A stretch of DNA of 64,000 nt, taken from assembly GCF_000026185.1 (NCBI RefSeq), contig NC_010694.1, positions 1,984,001-2,048,000 of the forward strand, written 5' to 3'. Below, piece by piece: positions 7,943 to 17,123 of the stretch; position 1 is the first letter of the stretch; every line of letters begins with the position of its first letter. The stretch is from Erwinia tasmaniensis Et1/99. Its GTDB lineage: Bacteria; Pseudomonadota; Gammaproteobacteria; Enterobacterales; Enterobacteriaceae. The position numbers and the translations under genes are program-made. The notes below the pieces were generated by a model that did not search any database, was not told where the DNA came from, and was given only the letters and a program-made list of their open reading frames with translations.

Positions 7943-8290
7943 ATGAAGACAATGCAACAACGTCTGGCTCAGGCCACGCTACCGCTGGTCGTGCTGGCCG
8001 CACTTTTTACCGCTACTCACAGCGCGCATGCACAAACCGATCGCCTGATCATTGAAAATGGTGATAGCGCGCTGACCAAAGAGCAGGCGCGCGAGCAAAA
8101 AGAACAGTGGGACGCGACCCACCGCCTGCGTGGTAAAGTGAATAATCGTGTTGAAAAAGAGTTCGATAAGGCTGACCGCGCCTATGATAATCAGGACAAC
8201 TGCGAACAGAGCCTGAACGTTAACGCCTATTGGGAACCCAATACCCTGCGTTGTCTCGATCGCCGTACGGGTCGCCCGGTCACGCCATAA
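7943..8290 (+). CDS. ynfB: Exported DUF1283 protein YnfB
   Basis: 115 residues with a signal peptide ending at HSAHA-Q (about residue 30). The mature part ends with the family signature [20 protein letters not shown], nearly identical to E. coli YnfB, and has two Cys that could pair in the periplasm. Function is unknown. AAAGGA lies upstream of the ATG. In E. coli speG follows ynfB; here ynfD follows directly. Confidence 0.93.
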
Positions 8291-8338
8291 TTGATTTACT
8301 GCTAGAGTATTAGCTCAGATTTACCGCAAAAGGATAGG

Positions 8339-8635
8339 ATGATGAAACGTTTCAAATTGACTTTATTGGCGCTTACTCTCGCCGCCCCGCTGGCAGCGAC
8401 GGCATCCTGCGAGTCAGTAAAAGCTGATATTAACCAGAAAATTATCAACAATGGCGTTTCTGCGTCCGGGTTTAGCCTGGAAATCGTGCCTAATGATCAG
8501 CTCGACCAGGCGGGAGGCCAGGTCGTCGGTCATTGCGAAAGTGATACGCACAAAATCGTTTATAAAAAGACCGGTAGTGCGGGTGAAAGCAATGCGTCTG
8601 CCAGCACCGGAACGTCGCAGGATAGCTCACAATAG
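8339..8635 (+). CDS. ynfD: Exported DUF1161 protein YnfD
   Basis: 98 residues with a signal peptide (hydrophobic LTLLALTLAAPLAATA) and a mature N-terminus starting CESVKADINQKI. The VVGHCESDTHKIVYK block is typical of the DUF1161 family, and the two Cys may form a disulfide. The C-terminus is Ser-rich and low in complexity. Two adjacent ATGs (8339, 8342) both suit the AGGATAGG site. Function is unknown. Confidence 0.9.
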   Translation: MMKRFKLTLLALTLAAPLAATASCESVKADINQKIINNGVSASGFSLEIVPNDQLDQAGGQVVGHCESDTHKIVYKKTGSAGESNASASTGTSQDSSQ

Positions 8636-8678
8636 TGACGTGTTAAGGTGGCCCGGCTTCGGGCCGCCCTCTCTCCCT

Positions 8679-10136
8679 TCAATCCGGCCGTCGCGCTGGG
8701 ATCAAACGCGAAACGACCAGGCTCATAAAGGCCATCAGCACCGATACCACAAATACCCAGTGCAGCGAATGCGCAATCTGATCAAGCATTATCTCCAGTC
8801 CTGCTGGTGCGATGTGTTGCCGCTCACTGTGAGACATCACCTGCTGTACCGGGTCCTGATACTGCGGAAGCCGCACCAACAGATTATAGTTAAGCACCGC
8901 CCCCATTATGGCGGTTCCTAATGCTGAACCCAGCATACGGCTGAACATTATCGACGCCGTACAAACGCCGCGAATGGCAAAGTCTGCCGTATTTTGCACG
9001 GCAATCAGGAAAGTGGTGCTGGTCATCCCCATTCCGGTGCCGATGACAAACGCAAAGACGCCGGCGTGCCAAATCGGGCTTTCACGTTGAAGCGTAAGAA
9101 GTAAACCGCTACCCGCGATAAGCAGCAGAGATCCGAGCAGCGCGGTGAAACGATATGACGTTCGCTGCATCAAACGGGCGCTCAGGGTGCTGGCCAGCGG
9201 CCAGCCAATTGACATCATTGCCAGCATGCTGCCCGCCTGCAACGGCGTTCCTCCATGTATTCCCTGAATCCAGGTAGGGAGAAAAGCGCTGATGCCCATC
9301 ATTGCCGCCCCGATCAGCAGATTACCGGCATTCCCCGCCAGCAGCACCCGGCTGCGCCAGATACTCAACGGAAAAAGCGGCATAGCGGACCGCCGCTCGT
9401 GACGAACCAGCATAGCTCCCGCCAACAGTGCCAGTAGCAGCAATCCCCCGACTATCCATCCGGCAAGTGATTGTGCCTGCAATAGCGCAACCAGCAGTGC
9501 GCTGGCGCTCAGCATAAGCAAGCCGCTGCCCGTTAAATTAAGTCGATGCGCGCCGGTTGATTTTGACTCAGGAAAGTAGCGGCCTAGTAGCAGCATGGAG
9601 ACCAGGCCAATGGGCACATTGACCCAGAAGATCAGCGCCCAGTTGAAATGCTGTACCAGCCAGGCGCCCGTCAACGGGCCGACGATCGCCGCTACGCCCC
9701 AGACGCTCGACAGCCAGCCCTGAATGGCCGCCCGCTCTTTTGGCGGGTAGACGTCGGCAATGATCGTTGAGGTCAGCGGCATAATTGCCCCCGCGCCCAA
9801 ACCCTGAACCGCGCGGAAGAGTATTAACCCTCCCATCGTACCGGCAAATCCACACAGCACCGATCCGGTAAGAAACAGCCCGGTGCCGATAAAAAACACC
9901 CGCTTTCTGCCCCACAGATCCGCCAGTCTGCCATAGACAGGCACGCTGATGGCCTGGGTGAGTAAATAGATAGAGAATACCCAGCCAAACTGCGAAAACC
10001 CTCCCAATTCAGCAATGATAGTGGGCATGGCGGTAGCCACTATGGTGACCTCGATGGCAGCCATAAACATCGCCAACATTGAGGCGACCAATATCCAGTG
10101 ACGATGCGTAACCTGATTTTTCATATTTTGCGACAT
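8679..10136 (-). CDS. MFS drug exporter, DHA2 (14-TMS) family
   Basis: Inner-membrane proton-coupled exporter of 485 residues with about 14 hydrophobic segments. The family motif GRLADLWGRKR lies between segments 2 and 3, and a proline/glycine-rich motif C-like stretch (GPLTGAWLV) is in segment 5. It resembles the EmrB/QacA and MdtD relatives, exporters of drugs or toxic organics. There is no EmrA-like adaptor next to it, so it likely works alone. A perfect TetR-type palindrome lies 79-93 bp upstream. Confidence 0.85.
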   Translation of the reverse strand: MSQNMKNQVTHRHWILVASMLAMFMAAIEVTIVATAMPTIIAELGGFSQFGWVFSIYLLTQAISVPVYGRLADLWGRKRVFFIGTGLFLTGSVLCGFAGTMGGLILFRAVQGLGAGAIMPLTSTIIADVYPPKERAAIQGWLSSVWGVAAIVGPLTGAWLVQHFNWALIFWVNVPIGLVSMLLLGRYFPESKSTGAHRLNLTGSGLLMLSASALLVALLQAQSLAGWIVGGLLLLALLAGAMLVRHERRSAMPLFPLSIWRSRVLLAGNAGNLLIGAAMMGISAFLPTWIQGIHGGTPLQAGSMLAMMSIGWPLASTLSARLMQRTSYRFTALLGSLLLIAGSGLLLTLQRESPIWHAGVFAFVIGTGMGMTSTTFLIAVQNTADFAIRGVCTASIMFSRMLGSALGTAIMGAVLNYNLLVRLPQYQDPVQQVMSHSERQHIAPAGLEIMLDQIAHSLHWVFVVSVLMAFMSLVVSRLIPARRPD

Positions 10137-10214
10137 CTTTTTTATTTCCAGCGATTTTCACGTCAGTGTGCATGATATTTTGTAGAGCAGTTTCCTATTT
10201 GTGCTAATGATACG

Positions 10215-10229
10215 AGTGACAATGTCACT
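10215..10229. promoter_or_regulatory. TetR-type operator upstream of the DHA2 exporter
   Basis: AGTGACA-A-TGTCACT has perfect seven-base arms about one central base, a shape typical of TetR-family operators that control efflux pumps. On the minus strand TTGTCA within it could serve as a -35 element. No TetR gene is adjacent. Confidence 0.5.
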
Positions 10230-10256
10230 TTTTAACTTGAGTATTTAACCGCCCTT

Positions 10257-11453
10257 TCACTGGGGAAAACGTCCAGCCAGTTTCTTTTGCAGGATGATAA
10301 CAATTAACGGGAAGCCTGATGCAGTAACTGCACTTACCGCCAGCAGCGTGTTCAGGTGTTGCTGTATCATACCTTGAGTGGGTAACAGCAAAGCGGACAC
10401 AAAAAATGCAATGGTTGTAATCATATACATCATTGATGTCTGCAATGAAGAAAATTCGGCCCGTTGCTTATCATCAGGGTAGTGAACCGCAACCGCTGAT
10501 GATGAGACCAGACGACTGTAAGATGCAGCAAGAAATAAAATAATAAATAATGCCGAATGTTGATAGCCCAAAACCGCTATCAGCAAGCTCAGCAGAAGAA
10601 CGAGGGTTGAACCTGTAGCCAGGATGGGAGCAGAGATACGGGAGATAAACACGCCTGTCATTTTAGTGGACAGGTAACCGGCGATACCTCCAGCGAAGAA
10701 CAGCCACGGTAACAGGTTTTGTGATGCACCTAACCGTTGGGTCATTAAGGGCACCAGTATGGGAATAACAAGCATTGAGCTGAACTGCCCAAGCGCATTA
10801 CTGGAAGCAAACAGCAACGTTTCTCTATTAAGGGACATTTTGCGCGGGGGGGGCAGAGCTTCTGAAGGACCTGAATCTTTGGGGATCGTGATGATAATCA
10901 TGGGTAATGCCAGCAAACAAAGTGCGCTGATTAACCAAAGTGCGACATGCCAGCCATAATGTGTAGAAAAAAATAATACGGCAGGCATGCCGACAATGCT
11001 GACCATCGAAAATGCAGCAATCACCGTTGCCAGCATTTTGCCCCGCAGGTTAGCTGGCGTGTGATTTAACAATATACTGATGCCCACTCCCATTGTCGTG
11101 CCTCCAAGTACCCCCGCAAGGAATCGTAACGCAAGCAGAACAGCAAAACTTGTGGTTAGCGTTGTTAGTAATGTCAATATGCCTAACAGTGCCATATTGA
11201 TAAGCAAAAAACGCTTCCGATCGCACCGTTGTATCCAATAAAAAGCGGCAATTCCCGAAATGACCGCGCCTGACGTATACATACCTGATACATAGCCAGA
11301 AAAGGACGCAGGAACGGCAAAATCTGCTGCCATATAGGCAAAAATGGGGTTGAACGCCATGTATTCCAGCGCATTCGCAAACTGAATAAAGGAGGTTACA
11401 ACGGCTATGCGTATAAGGACTTTGTGATTAAACCTGTGCGGGATTGGTGGCAT
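10257..11453 (-). CDS. MFS transporter, probable exporter (12 TMS)
   Basis: 398 residues with about 12 membrane segments in two halves, a short Pro-rich loop between them (about 203-215) and no large domains. Pattern and length fit the AraJ/sugar-efflux-like MFS exporters, but the substrate cannot be named. Base composition is visibly more A/T-rich than in neighbouring backbone genes. It is divergent from a LysR gene 104 bp away, which probably regulates it. The start ATG at 11453 has only a weak ribosome site. Confidence 0.8.
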   Translation of the reverse strand: MPPIPHRFNHKVLIRIAVVTSFIQFANALEYMAFNPIFAYMAADFAVPASFSGYVSGMYTSGAVISGIAAFYWIQRCDRKRFLLINMALLGILTLLTTLTTSFAVLLALRFLAGVLGGTTMGVGISILLNHTPANLRGKMLATVIAAFSMVSIVGMPAVLFFSTHYGWHVALWLISALCLLALPMIIITIPKDSGPSEALPPPRKMSLNRETLLFASSNALGQFSSMLVIPILVPLMTQRLGASQNLLPWLFFAGGIAGYLSTKMTGVFISRISAPILATGSTLVLLLSLLIAVLGYQHSALFIILFLAASYSRLVSSSAVAVHYPDDKQRAEFSSLQTSMMYMITTIAFFVSALLLPTQGMIQQHLNTLLAVSAVTASGFPLIVIILQKKLAGRFPQ

Positions 11454-11557
11454 CGGAGGCAGCCTGTAGATGTAAGATATCCTTGAGTTTAACTACTATC
11501 AGAATTGAGAATAAGATGGTAAAAAGATATTCATATTTATCAAATATAGGATAATGA

Positions 11558-12469
11558 ATGCGCCCAGCCCTTGACTTCGCTACCCTGAAAATTTTCGTCG
11601 CCGTAGTTGAAAGAGAAAGTTTTGTCGGCGCATCCAAAGCGCTTGAAATGCCGACATCAAACGTGAGCCGTTGTGTGTCTCAGTTAGAAAAAAAACTGAA
11701 TCTTCAGCTTATTGAACGCAGCACCCGACACATGAAACTGACTCCGTCAGGCCAGCTGCTCTACACCAGGGCAAAGCCGTTACTGGAGATGCTGGAACAA
11801 ACTGAAACTGAATTAACATTAAGGCAAATTCAGCTGAAAGGACCATTACGTATATGTATTCCCAATGAAATCGGACCTGCGCTTCTGAGTTCTGCTATTG
11901 CTGATTTTGCCTGCAAGTATCCGGATGTGGAGATCAGCTGCATTACAAACCTTGCGGGTTTAGAATCCCTGCGAGACGATCTGGATTTGGCGATCATTGT
12001 TACCCGCGGTCAGATGGATGACTGTGACTGCATAGCCCGTCATCTGGTGACTATCCCTTGCACCATTGTTGCAGCCCCCTCCGTTATTCAGCGCTATGGC
12101 ACCCCTTCTCATATCCAGCAATTTGAAGATTTACCCTGTATTACAACGGTAAATGCATTGAAAGGCGCACCCTGGCAGTTTGTCAATATAAAGGGAGGAT
12201 TCGAGAGCATTAAGGTGAAAGGGCACTATCGGGTAAACAGCGGAGAGATGGCAGGACGAGCTGCGGTATCAGGTGTCGGTTTTGCCATTCTGTCAAAACA
12301 AGCCTGCCAACCCTACATTAGCAATGGACGGTTAATCGAGGTTGAACTTCCACAGCAAGCGGCTCCATTGCAATTGTTTGCACTTTATTCAAACGGACGT
12401 TATTTGCCCGCCAGAACACGAACTTTTATTGATTTTATACACCAAAGCCTGGTGAACATCCCTCTCTGA
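11558..12469 (+). CDS. LysR-family transcriptional regulator
   Basis: 303 residues. The N-terminal winged helix-turn-helix (about 7-65) includes SFVGASKALEMPTSNVSRCV and QLEKKL, and is followed by a periplasmic-binding-protein-like effector domain. The C-terminal VSGVGFAILSKQAC is typical of the CrgA/DmlR-like subgroup. The ATG at 11558 follows TAGGA. It is divergent from the MFS gene and shares its A/T-richer composition, so the two were probably acquired together and the MFS gene is the likely target. Confidence 0.88.
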   Translation: MRPALDFATLKIFVAVVERESFVGASKALEMPTSNVSRCVSQLEKKLNLQLIERSTRHMKLTPSGQLLYTRAKPLLEMLEQTETELTLRQIQLKGPLRICIPNEIGPALLSSAIADFACKYPDVEISCITNLAGLESLRDDLDLAIIVTRGQMDDCDCIARHLVTIPCTIVAAPSVIQRYGTPSHIQQFEDLPCITTVNALKGAPWQFVNIKGGFESIKVKGHYRVNSGEMAGRAAVSGVGFAILSKQACQPYISNGRLIEVELPQQAAPLQLFALYSNGRYLPARTRTFIDFIHQSLVNIPL

Positions 12470-12562
12470 TGGGTATAGATGCCTGTTTCGGCACGACCAG
12501 GGGGTCATATCGCCACTGCGAACGATGACCTGCGCCTAATCCAGGCCGCATCTCTGTCGATG

Positions 12563-13252
12563 TCAACCAGTCAGCACTTTATGGTCTGAGGAAACCAAAG
12601 GTGACAGATCGAGGTAAGACGCCAGTTCGCGGGTTTCAGGGCGTGGCAAATAGGGTAACTCTCCCAGCAGCGGTGCCGGGAGTTTATCGCGCAATACTCC
12701 AATGATTTCTGCGTAGTGCGATAGCCCCGGGTTTATGCGGTTAGCAACCCAACCCAGTAGCGGTAATCCATCGTTGATCACCGCCTGTGCGGTAAGCAGC
12801 GCATGGCTGATGCAGCCCAGCTTAATCCCCACAACAAGCACCACCGGCAGTTGTTCCCGAACAGCCCACTCAGATAACGGCCGCAGATCGCTCATCAGGC
12901 TGCACCACCCTCCCGTGCCCTCAACAATGATATAATCTGCATGGTCATCGAGCGCTTTCAGCCCGGCACTCAACACATCATAACTGACTGGGGTTGGGCT
13001 GGTACTGATCTCATCATCCAACAGGGTCAGTGGGTTTATGGCTTGGTAGGGCAAAGCAACGGAAGAAGATGCCTGTAACACCAGCCCATCCTGATTACGC
13101 GCCCCTTCCGGGGTTTGCCTGCTGCCTTTTGCCACGGGCTTATACCCTACGCAGCGCTGGCCCTCTGCCGCCAGCTTCTGTAACAGCGCGCGCGACACTA
13201 CCGTTTTCCCGACTTCCGTATCCGTTCCTGTGACAAATAATCGTATTGACAT
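12563..13252 (-). CDS. bioD2: Dethiobiotin synthetase paralogue BioD2 (YnfK)
   Basis: 229 residues. P-loop GTDTEVGKT is at residues 8-16, the carboxylation-site Lys in KPVAKGS is near 38-44, and EGTGGW (about 112) is the substrate loop. It matches E. coli YnfK rather than the BioD of the bio operon. The reaction is ATP-dependent closure of the ureido ring of 7,8-diaminononanoate; whether it serves biotin synthesis in the cell is unclear. As in E. coli it lies next to mlc on the same strand. Confidence 0.9.
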   Translation of the reverse strand: MSIRLFVTGTDTEVGKTVVSRALLQKLAAEGQRCVGYKPVAKGSRQTPEGARNQDGLVLQASSSVALPYQAINPLTLLDDEISTSPTPVSYDVLSAGLKALDDHADYIIVEGTGGWCSLMSDLRPLSEWAVREQLPVVLVVGIKLGCISHALLTAQAVINDGLPLLGWVANRINPGLSHYAEIIGVLRDKLPAPLLGELPYLPRPETRELASYLDLSPLVSSDHKVLTG

Positions 13253-13369
13253 AGGGTCACTCCAGCATGCCCGACTCGGGCGTTAAGTATTAACGTTATT
13301 AAGTGAACGAAAAGTTTAGGACAGCCGTTGTCACGGGAGATTGCGTTAGCGCAATGTTTGGTAGGTTTA

Positions 13370-14587
13370 TCAGCCTTGTAACAATTTGATTAATAGCGAT
13401 CCGCTATACAGCGCTTCTTTCACCAGCGCGGCTGCGGACAGGGTGCCGGGCTGAACAAACTGAGTGGATTCTACGCGCAGCCCGGCCGTGTAGGCTGGCA
13501 GGGCCTGTTGACGAATGCGGGAAGCAATGGCGGGAAACAGGATCGCTCCTGCCCGGTTAAGCGGTGAACCAATCAGGATTTTCTGTGGATGCAAAAGATT
13601 AACCATTACGGCCAGTATTTTTCCCACGCTGCTGCCAACGTCATAAATAATCTCGCATGCCAGCGGGTCTCCGCCCAGCGCGGCATCGCACAAAGCGTCT
13701 ATCGTCAGTGGCTGATGATGCAGAATGGAGTTCTTCGATACCGACAAACGCTGCGCGGCGAGTTCTAAGACGTTATCGATACCTGCCACCGTTTCCAGGC
13801 AGCCGTGATTACCGCAGTAGCAAAGTTTGCCATCGGCATCGACCTGTGAATGTCCCATCTCGACCAGAGTGGCTCTGCCCCCGTGCAGCAGCTGACCGGC
13901 AGTGATAACCCCAGCCCCCACGTTGTGGTGGATGCTCACCTGGATAACGTCGCTGGCTTCACGCGAAGCGCCGAATAATGATTCGGCCTTAGTCCAGGCG
14001 CAGATATCGTGCTGAATAATAACGGATAATCCGGTGCGCTTCTCCAGTTCGCCCCCAAGCGGCATATTCTCGACCTGATAGAATGGCATGCTGTGAACGA
14101 TACCCGTTTGAGCGTTCATCGTTCCCGTTAGCGTGATGGCGATAGCGGTCAGTCGTTCAAGCTGATGCTGGTGCTGGATGAAGAAGCGGTCTATTTGCTG
14201 CAAAATACGCGCCAGCAGGGGTTTTTCAGCCACCGTCGGTAATGGGAACTGCTGTTCGGCTATCATCTTACTGCTCAGATCGCGCAGCGCGAGGGTTATG
14301 TCCCCATTGCCAATCCGCACGGCAAGATAGTGCCAGCCATGGCTGTCAAGCATCAGTCCAACAGCAGGACGCCCACGGCATCCGGCATCCAGGAATTCGG
14401 TTTCCTGCACTAAATGGGCCCCCAGCAGTTCACGCACAATTTTAGTAATACTGGCGGGGGCGAGGTGCGCCTTTTTAGACAGGTCAATGCGCGACACCGG
14501 GCCATATTGATCGATCAGGCGGTAAACAATCCCGGCGTTGATTTGCTTAATATGGTCAATGTGGCCAGGCAGGTTATCCGTAATCAC
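13370..14587 (-). CDS. mlc: Mlc, glucose-responsive repressor (ROK family)
   Basis: 405 residues. The N-terminal helix-turn-helix (about 20-70, RIDLSKKAHLAPASITKIVREL) is followed by a ROK domain with the zinc-binding C256-x-C258-x4-C263. The protein closely matches E. coli Mlc, which represses ptsG, ptsHI and mal genes and is titrated away by unphosphorylated EIICB-Glc. The start is GTG, as in E. coli, with AGGAG six bases upstream. Confidence 0.95.
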   Translation of the reverse strand: MITDNLPGHIDHIKQINAGIVYRLIDQYGPVSRIDLSKKAHLAPASITKIVRELLGAHLVQETEFLDAGCRGRPAVGLMLDSHGWHYLAVRIGNGDITLALRDLSSKMIAEQQFPLPTVAEKPLLARILQQIDRFFIQHQHQLERLTAIAITLTGTMNAQTGIVHSMPFYQVENMPLGGELEKRTGLSVIIQHDICAWTKAESLFGASREASDVIQVSIHHNVGAGVITAGQLLHGGRATLVEMGHSQVDADGKLCYCGNHGCLETVAGIDNVLELAAQRLSVSKNSILHHQPLTIDALCDAALGGDPLACEIIYDVGSSVGKILAVMVNLLHPQKILIGSPLNRAGAILFPAIASRIRQQALPAYTAGLRVESTQFVQPGTLSAAALVKEALYSGSLLIKLLQG

Positions 14588-14778
14588 AATTTCTCCTGGT
14601 TGTCGTCGTTTGTTTAAGGTGCTGATATCTGCCGACGACGGTGGCTCATATTTTTAATGTTAAATGAAGCCGCCTGTTTAGGGTGAAATACTTATCAATT
14701 GGCGTCAACGAGGTGACTGGAAAAGTGATCTAAGACACAAAACGCCAGTCAAACGGGATGCTTTTAACGATACCTGCC

Positions 14779-15666
14779 CTAGCCGGGCAGCAATAATGCC
14801 TTCATCGCCGCGGCGACCGCAGGCATTTCACGCTGCTTCGACCATACCAACCAGACCTCCGAACGCGCATCCTGCTCTTGCAGGGGGATCCAGACGACGT
14901 CATTTAGCCGCACCCGGTGAAATGAGGCGGGTAAAATCGACACGCCTAAGCCGCCCGAAACCAGGCCAATAATGGTCATCGCTTCTCCCACCTCTTGCGC
15001 AATATCAGGTTGGATATCATACCGTTGCAGCAGCTGGATAATTTCTCCATACAGCGCAGTACCTACTCCGGGGGCGAAGAAAACGAAGGGCTCCAGCGCC
15101 AGTTCACTTAGCGCAATCTGCTGGCGGTGTGCCAGACGGTGTGCGCGGTGTACCAGCGCGTACATCGGTTCGCGTAGCAGCAGCTGGTGATGAAAAGTTT
15201 CTGGCAGAACCGTATTGCGCATAACGCCCAAATCAAGCCGTCCATCGCTAAGCGGTGCCAACTGTTGACGCGTATTTATCTCCTGCATTTCGACATGCAC
15301 GGCCGGGTAGCGTTGTCGAAAGGTAAATAGCGCATGTGATACCGCGCTAATCAACGGTGCGGATGAGGTAAAGCCAATACGCAACTCCCCTTCATCGCCG
15401 CGATGCAGTCTCGCCGCTTTGTCAGCAGCCTGCTCAACCTGCTGCATAATAAGACACGCGTCCTGATAAAACTGCTGGCCGGCAGCGGTTAACCGTACGC
15501 TACGGTTAGTGCGGGCGAACAAACGCGCGCCGACCTCCTGTTCAAGGATTTGGATCTGCTGACTTAGCGGTGGCTGTGACATATTTAGCCGCATTGCGGC
15601 GCGACCAAAATGCAGCTCTTCGGCCACGGCAATGAAGTAACGCAGGTGACGCAATTCGACATTCAT
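14779..15666 (-). CDS. ynfL: LysR-family regulator YnfL
   Basis: 295 residues. The winged helix-turn-helix starts ELRHLRYFIAVAEELHFGRAA and is followed by an effector domain with EAMTIIGLVSGGLGVSILP. It aligns well with E. coli YnfL and is divergent from the MFS gene ynfM, the same arrangement as in E. coli, so ynfM is the likely target. Confidence 0.92.
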   Translation of the reverse strand: MNVELRHLRYFIAVAEELHFGRAAMRLNMSQPPLSQQIQILEQEVGARLFARTNRSVRLTAAGQQFYQDACLIMQQVEQAADKAARLHRGDEGELRIGFTSSAPLISAVSHALFTFRQRYPAVHVEMQEINTRQQLAPLSDGRLDLGVMRNTVLPETFHHQLLLREPMYALVHRAHRLAHRQQIALSELALEPFVFFAPGVGTALYGEIIQLLQRYDIQPDIAQEVGEAMTIIGLVSGGLGVSILPASFHRVRLNDVVWIPLQEQDARSEVWLVWSKQREMPAVAAAMKALLLPG

Positions 15667-15765
15667 ATTTAAAAGATATTATTTGAGATTATTAATATAT
15701 TAGACATCATAAACTAACTTTCTTACCCTTTACAGGTCGAATTTAATAATACCTAAGGATGCGAA

Positions 15766-17034
15766 GTGAACCGCTTTTCTCAGGCCGTCACGCAGCCCAC
15801 ATGCGATGAACGGCTAACGTCCTCCCCCGTTTCTACTCCTGCTACAACCAAAAATCTGTATATCAAACGCGGTACGCCCCAGTTTATGCGCGTGACCCTG
15901 GCACTGTTTTCAGCAGGGCTTGCAACCTTTGCATTGCTCTATTGCGTCCAGCCGATCCTGCCGATCCTGTCACAGGAGTTCGGCGTATCGCCCGCGGCGA
16001 GCAGCGTATCGTTATCTGTAGCCACCGGGTTAATGGCACTCGGACTGCTGGTCACTGGCCCCCTGTCCGATGCCGTTGGGCGTAAGTCGGTAATGGTTAC
16101 CGCACTGCTGCTTGCGGCTATCTTCACCTTAATTTCCGCCACCATGTCAAGCTGGCACGGGATTTTAGTGATGCGCGCGCTGACCGGGTTGGCTTTAAGC
16201 GGTGTGGCGGCGGTGGGGATGACTTATCTCAGTGAGGAGATGCATCCCGGCGTGGTAGCCTTTTCAATGGGGCTGTATATCAGCGGTAACTCAATTGGCG
16301 GTATGAGCGGCCGCCTGCTCAGCGGCGTCATTTCGGATTTTAGCAGCTGGCGGATCGCGCTGATGGCGATCGGCTGTCTGTCTCTTGCAGCGGCACTGAT
16401 GTTCTGGAAAATCTTGCCGGCATCACGCCACTTCCGCCCAACCTCACTCAAGCCGCGCAACCTGATGCTAAACTTCCGCCTGCACTGGCGCGATCACGGG
16501 CTGCCATTGCTGTTTGCAGAAGGCTTTTTGTTGATGGGGGCTTTTGTTACCCTGTTTAACTACATTGGTTACCGCCTGTTGTCTGCGCCCTTTTCCCTTA
16601 ATCAGGCCGTGGTTGGTTTGCTTTCAGTGGTCTATCTGACCGGATCCTGGAGTTCCCCTAAAGCGGGAGTCATGACGGCAAAATACGGGCGTGCACCGGT
16701 ATTACTGTTTTCCACCGCCATTATGCTGACCGGACTCCTGATTACCCTGGCTGGTAATGTTTGGCTAATCCTGCTGGGCATGATGCTGTTTGCCGCAGGT
16801 TTTTTTGCCGCACACTCGGTTGCCAGCGGCTGGATCGGCGCTCGTGCAAGGCGCGCTCGCGGCCAGGCCTCCTCGCTCTATCTCTTTTTCTACTATCTGG
16901 GTTCAAGCGTGGCAGGAACATTAGGAGGCGTGTTCTGGCATAACTTCGGCTGGCACGGCATTACCGCATTTATCGCCATTTTGCTGCTGATGGCATTACT
17001 GGTAGGCTCGCGACTGCATGCCAGAAAGCTTTAA
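15766..17034 (+). CDS. ynfM: MFS transporter YnfM
   Basis: 422 residues. A hydrophilic, poorly conserved N-terminal 33 residues precede RGTPQFMRVTLALFSAGLA, from where it aligns almost throughout with E. coli YnfM. It has about 12 membrane segments and the MFS motif GPLSDAVGRKS. It is an inner-membrane transporter, probably an arabinose/drug-efflux-type exporter; the substrate is not established. The start is GTG, with AAGGAT upstream. Confidence 0.92.
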   Translation: MNRFSQAVTQPTCDERLTSSPVSTPATTKNLYIKRGTPQFMRVTLALFSAGLATFALLYCVQPILPILSQEFGVSPAASSVSLSVATGLMALGLLVTGPLSDAVGRKSVMVTALLLAAIFTLISATMSSWHGILVMRALTGLALSGVAAVGMTYLSEEMHPGVVAFSMGLYISGNSIGGMSGRLLSGVISDFSSWRIALMAIGCLSLAAALMFWKILPASRHFRPTSLKPRNLMLNFRLHWRDHGLPLLFAEGFLLMGAFVTLFNYIGYRLLSAPFSLNQAVVGLLSVVYLTGSWSSPKAGVMTAKYGRAPVLLFSTAIMLTGLLITLAGNVWLILLGMMLFAAGFFAAHSVASGWIGARARRARGQASSLYLFFYYLGSSVAGTLGGVFWHNFGWHGITAFIAILLLMALLVGSRLHARKL

Positions 17035-17048
17035 TCGTAATATGTCGA

Positions 17049-17076
17049 ATCTGCGCCGGGATCGCCCGGCGCAGAT
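17049..17076. terminator. Long hairpin between convergent ynfM and the DUF1460 gene
   Basis: Perfect 12-bp arms, ATCTGCGCCGGG and CCCGGCGCAGAT, around an ATCG tetraloop. There is no T tract, so it may act as a bidirectional terminator or RNA stabiliser. Confidence 0.55.
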
Positions 17077-17123
17077 GTCAGCGTTAAGCCCGACAGCGTG
17101 TTCGTCCTTCAAATTGAGGGTTT

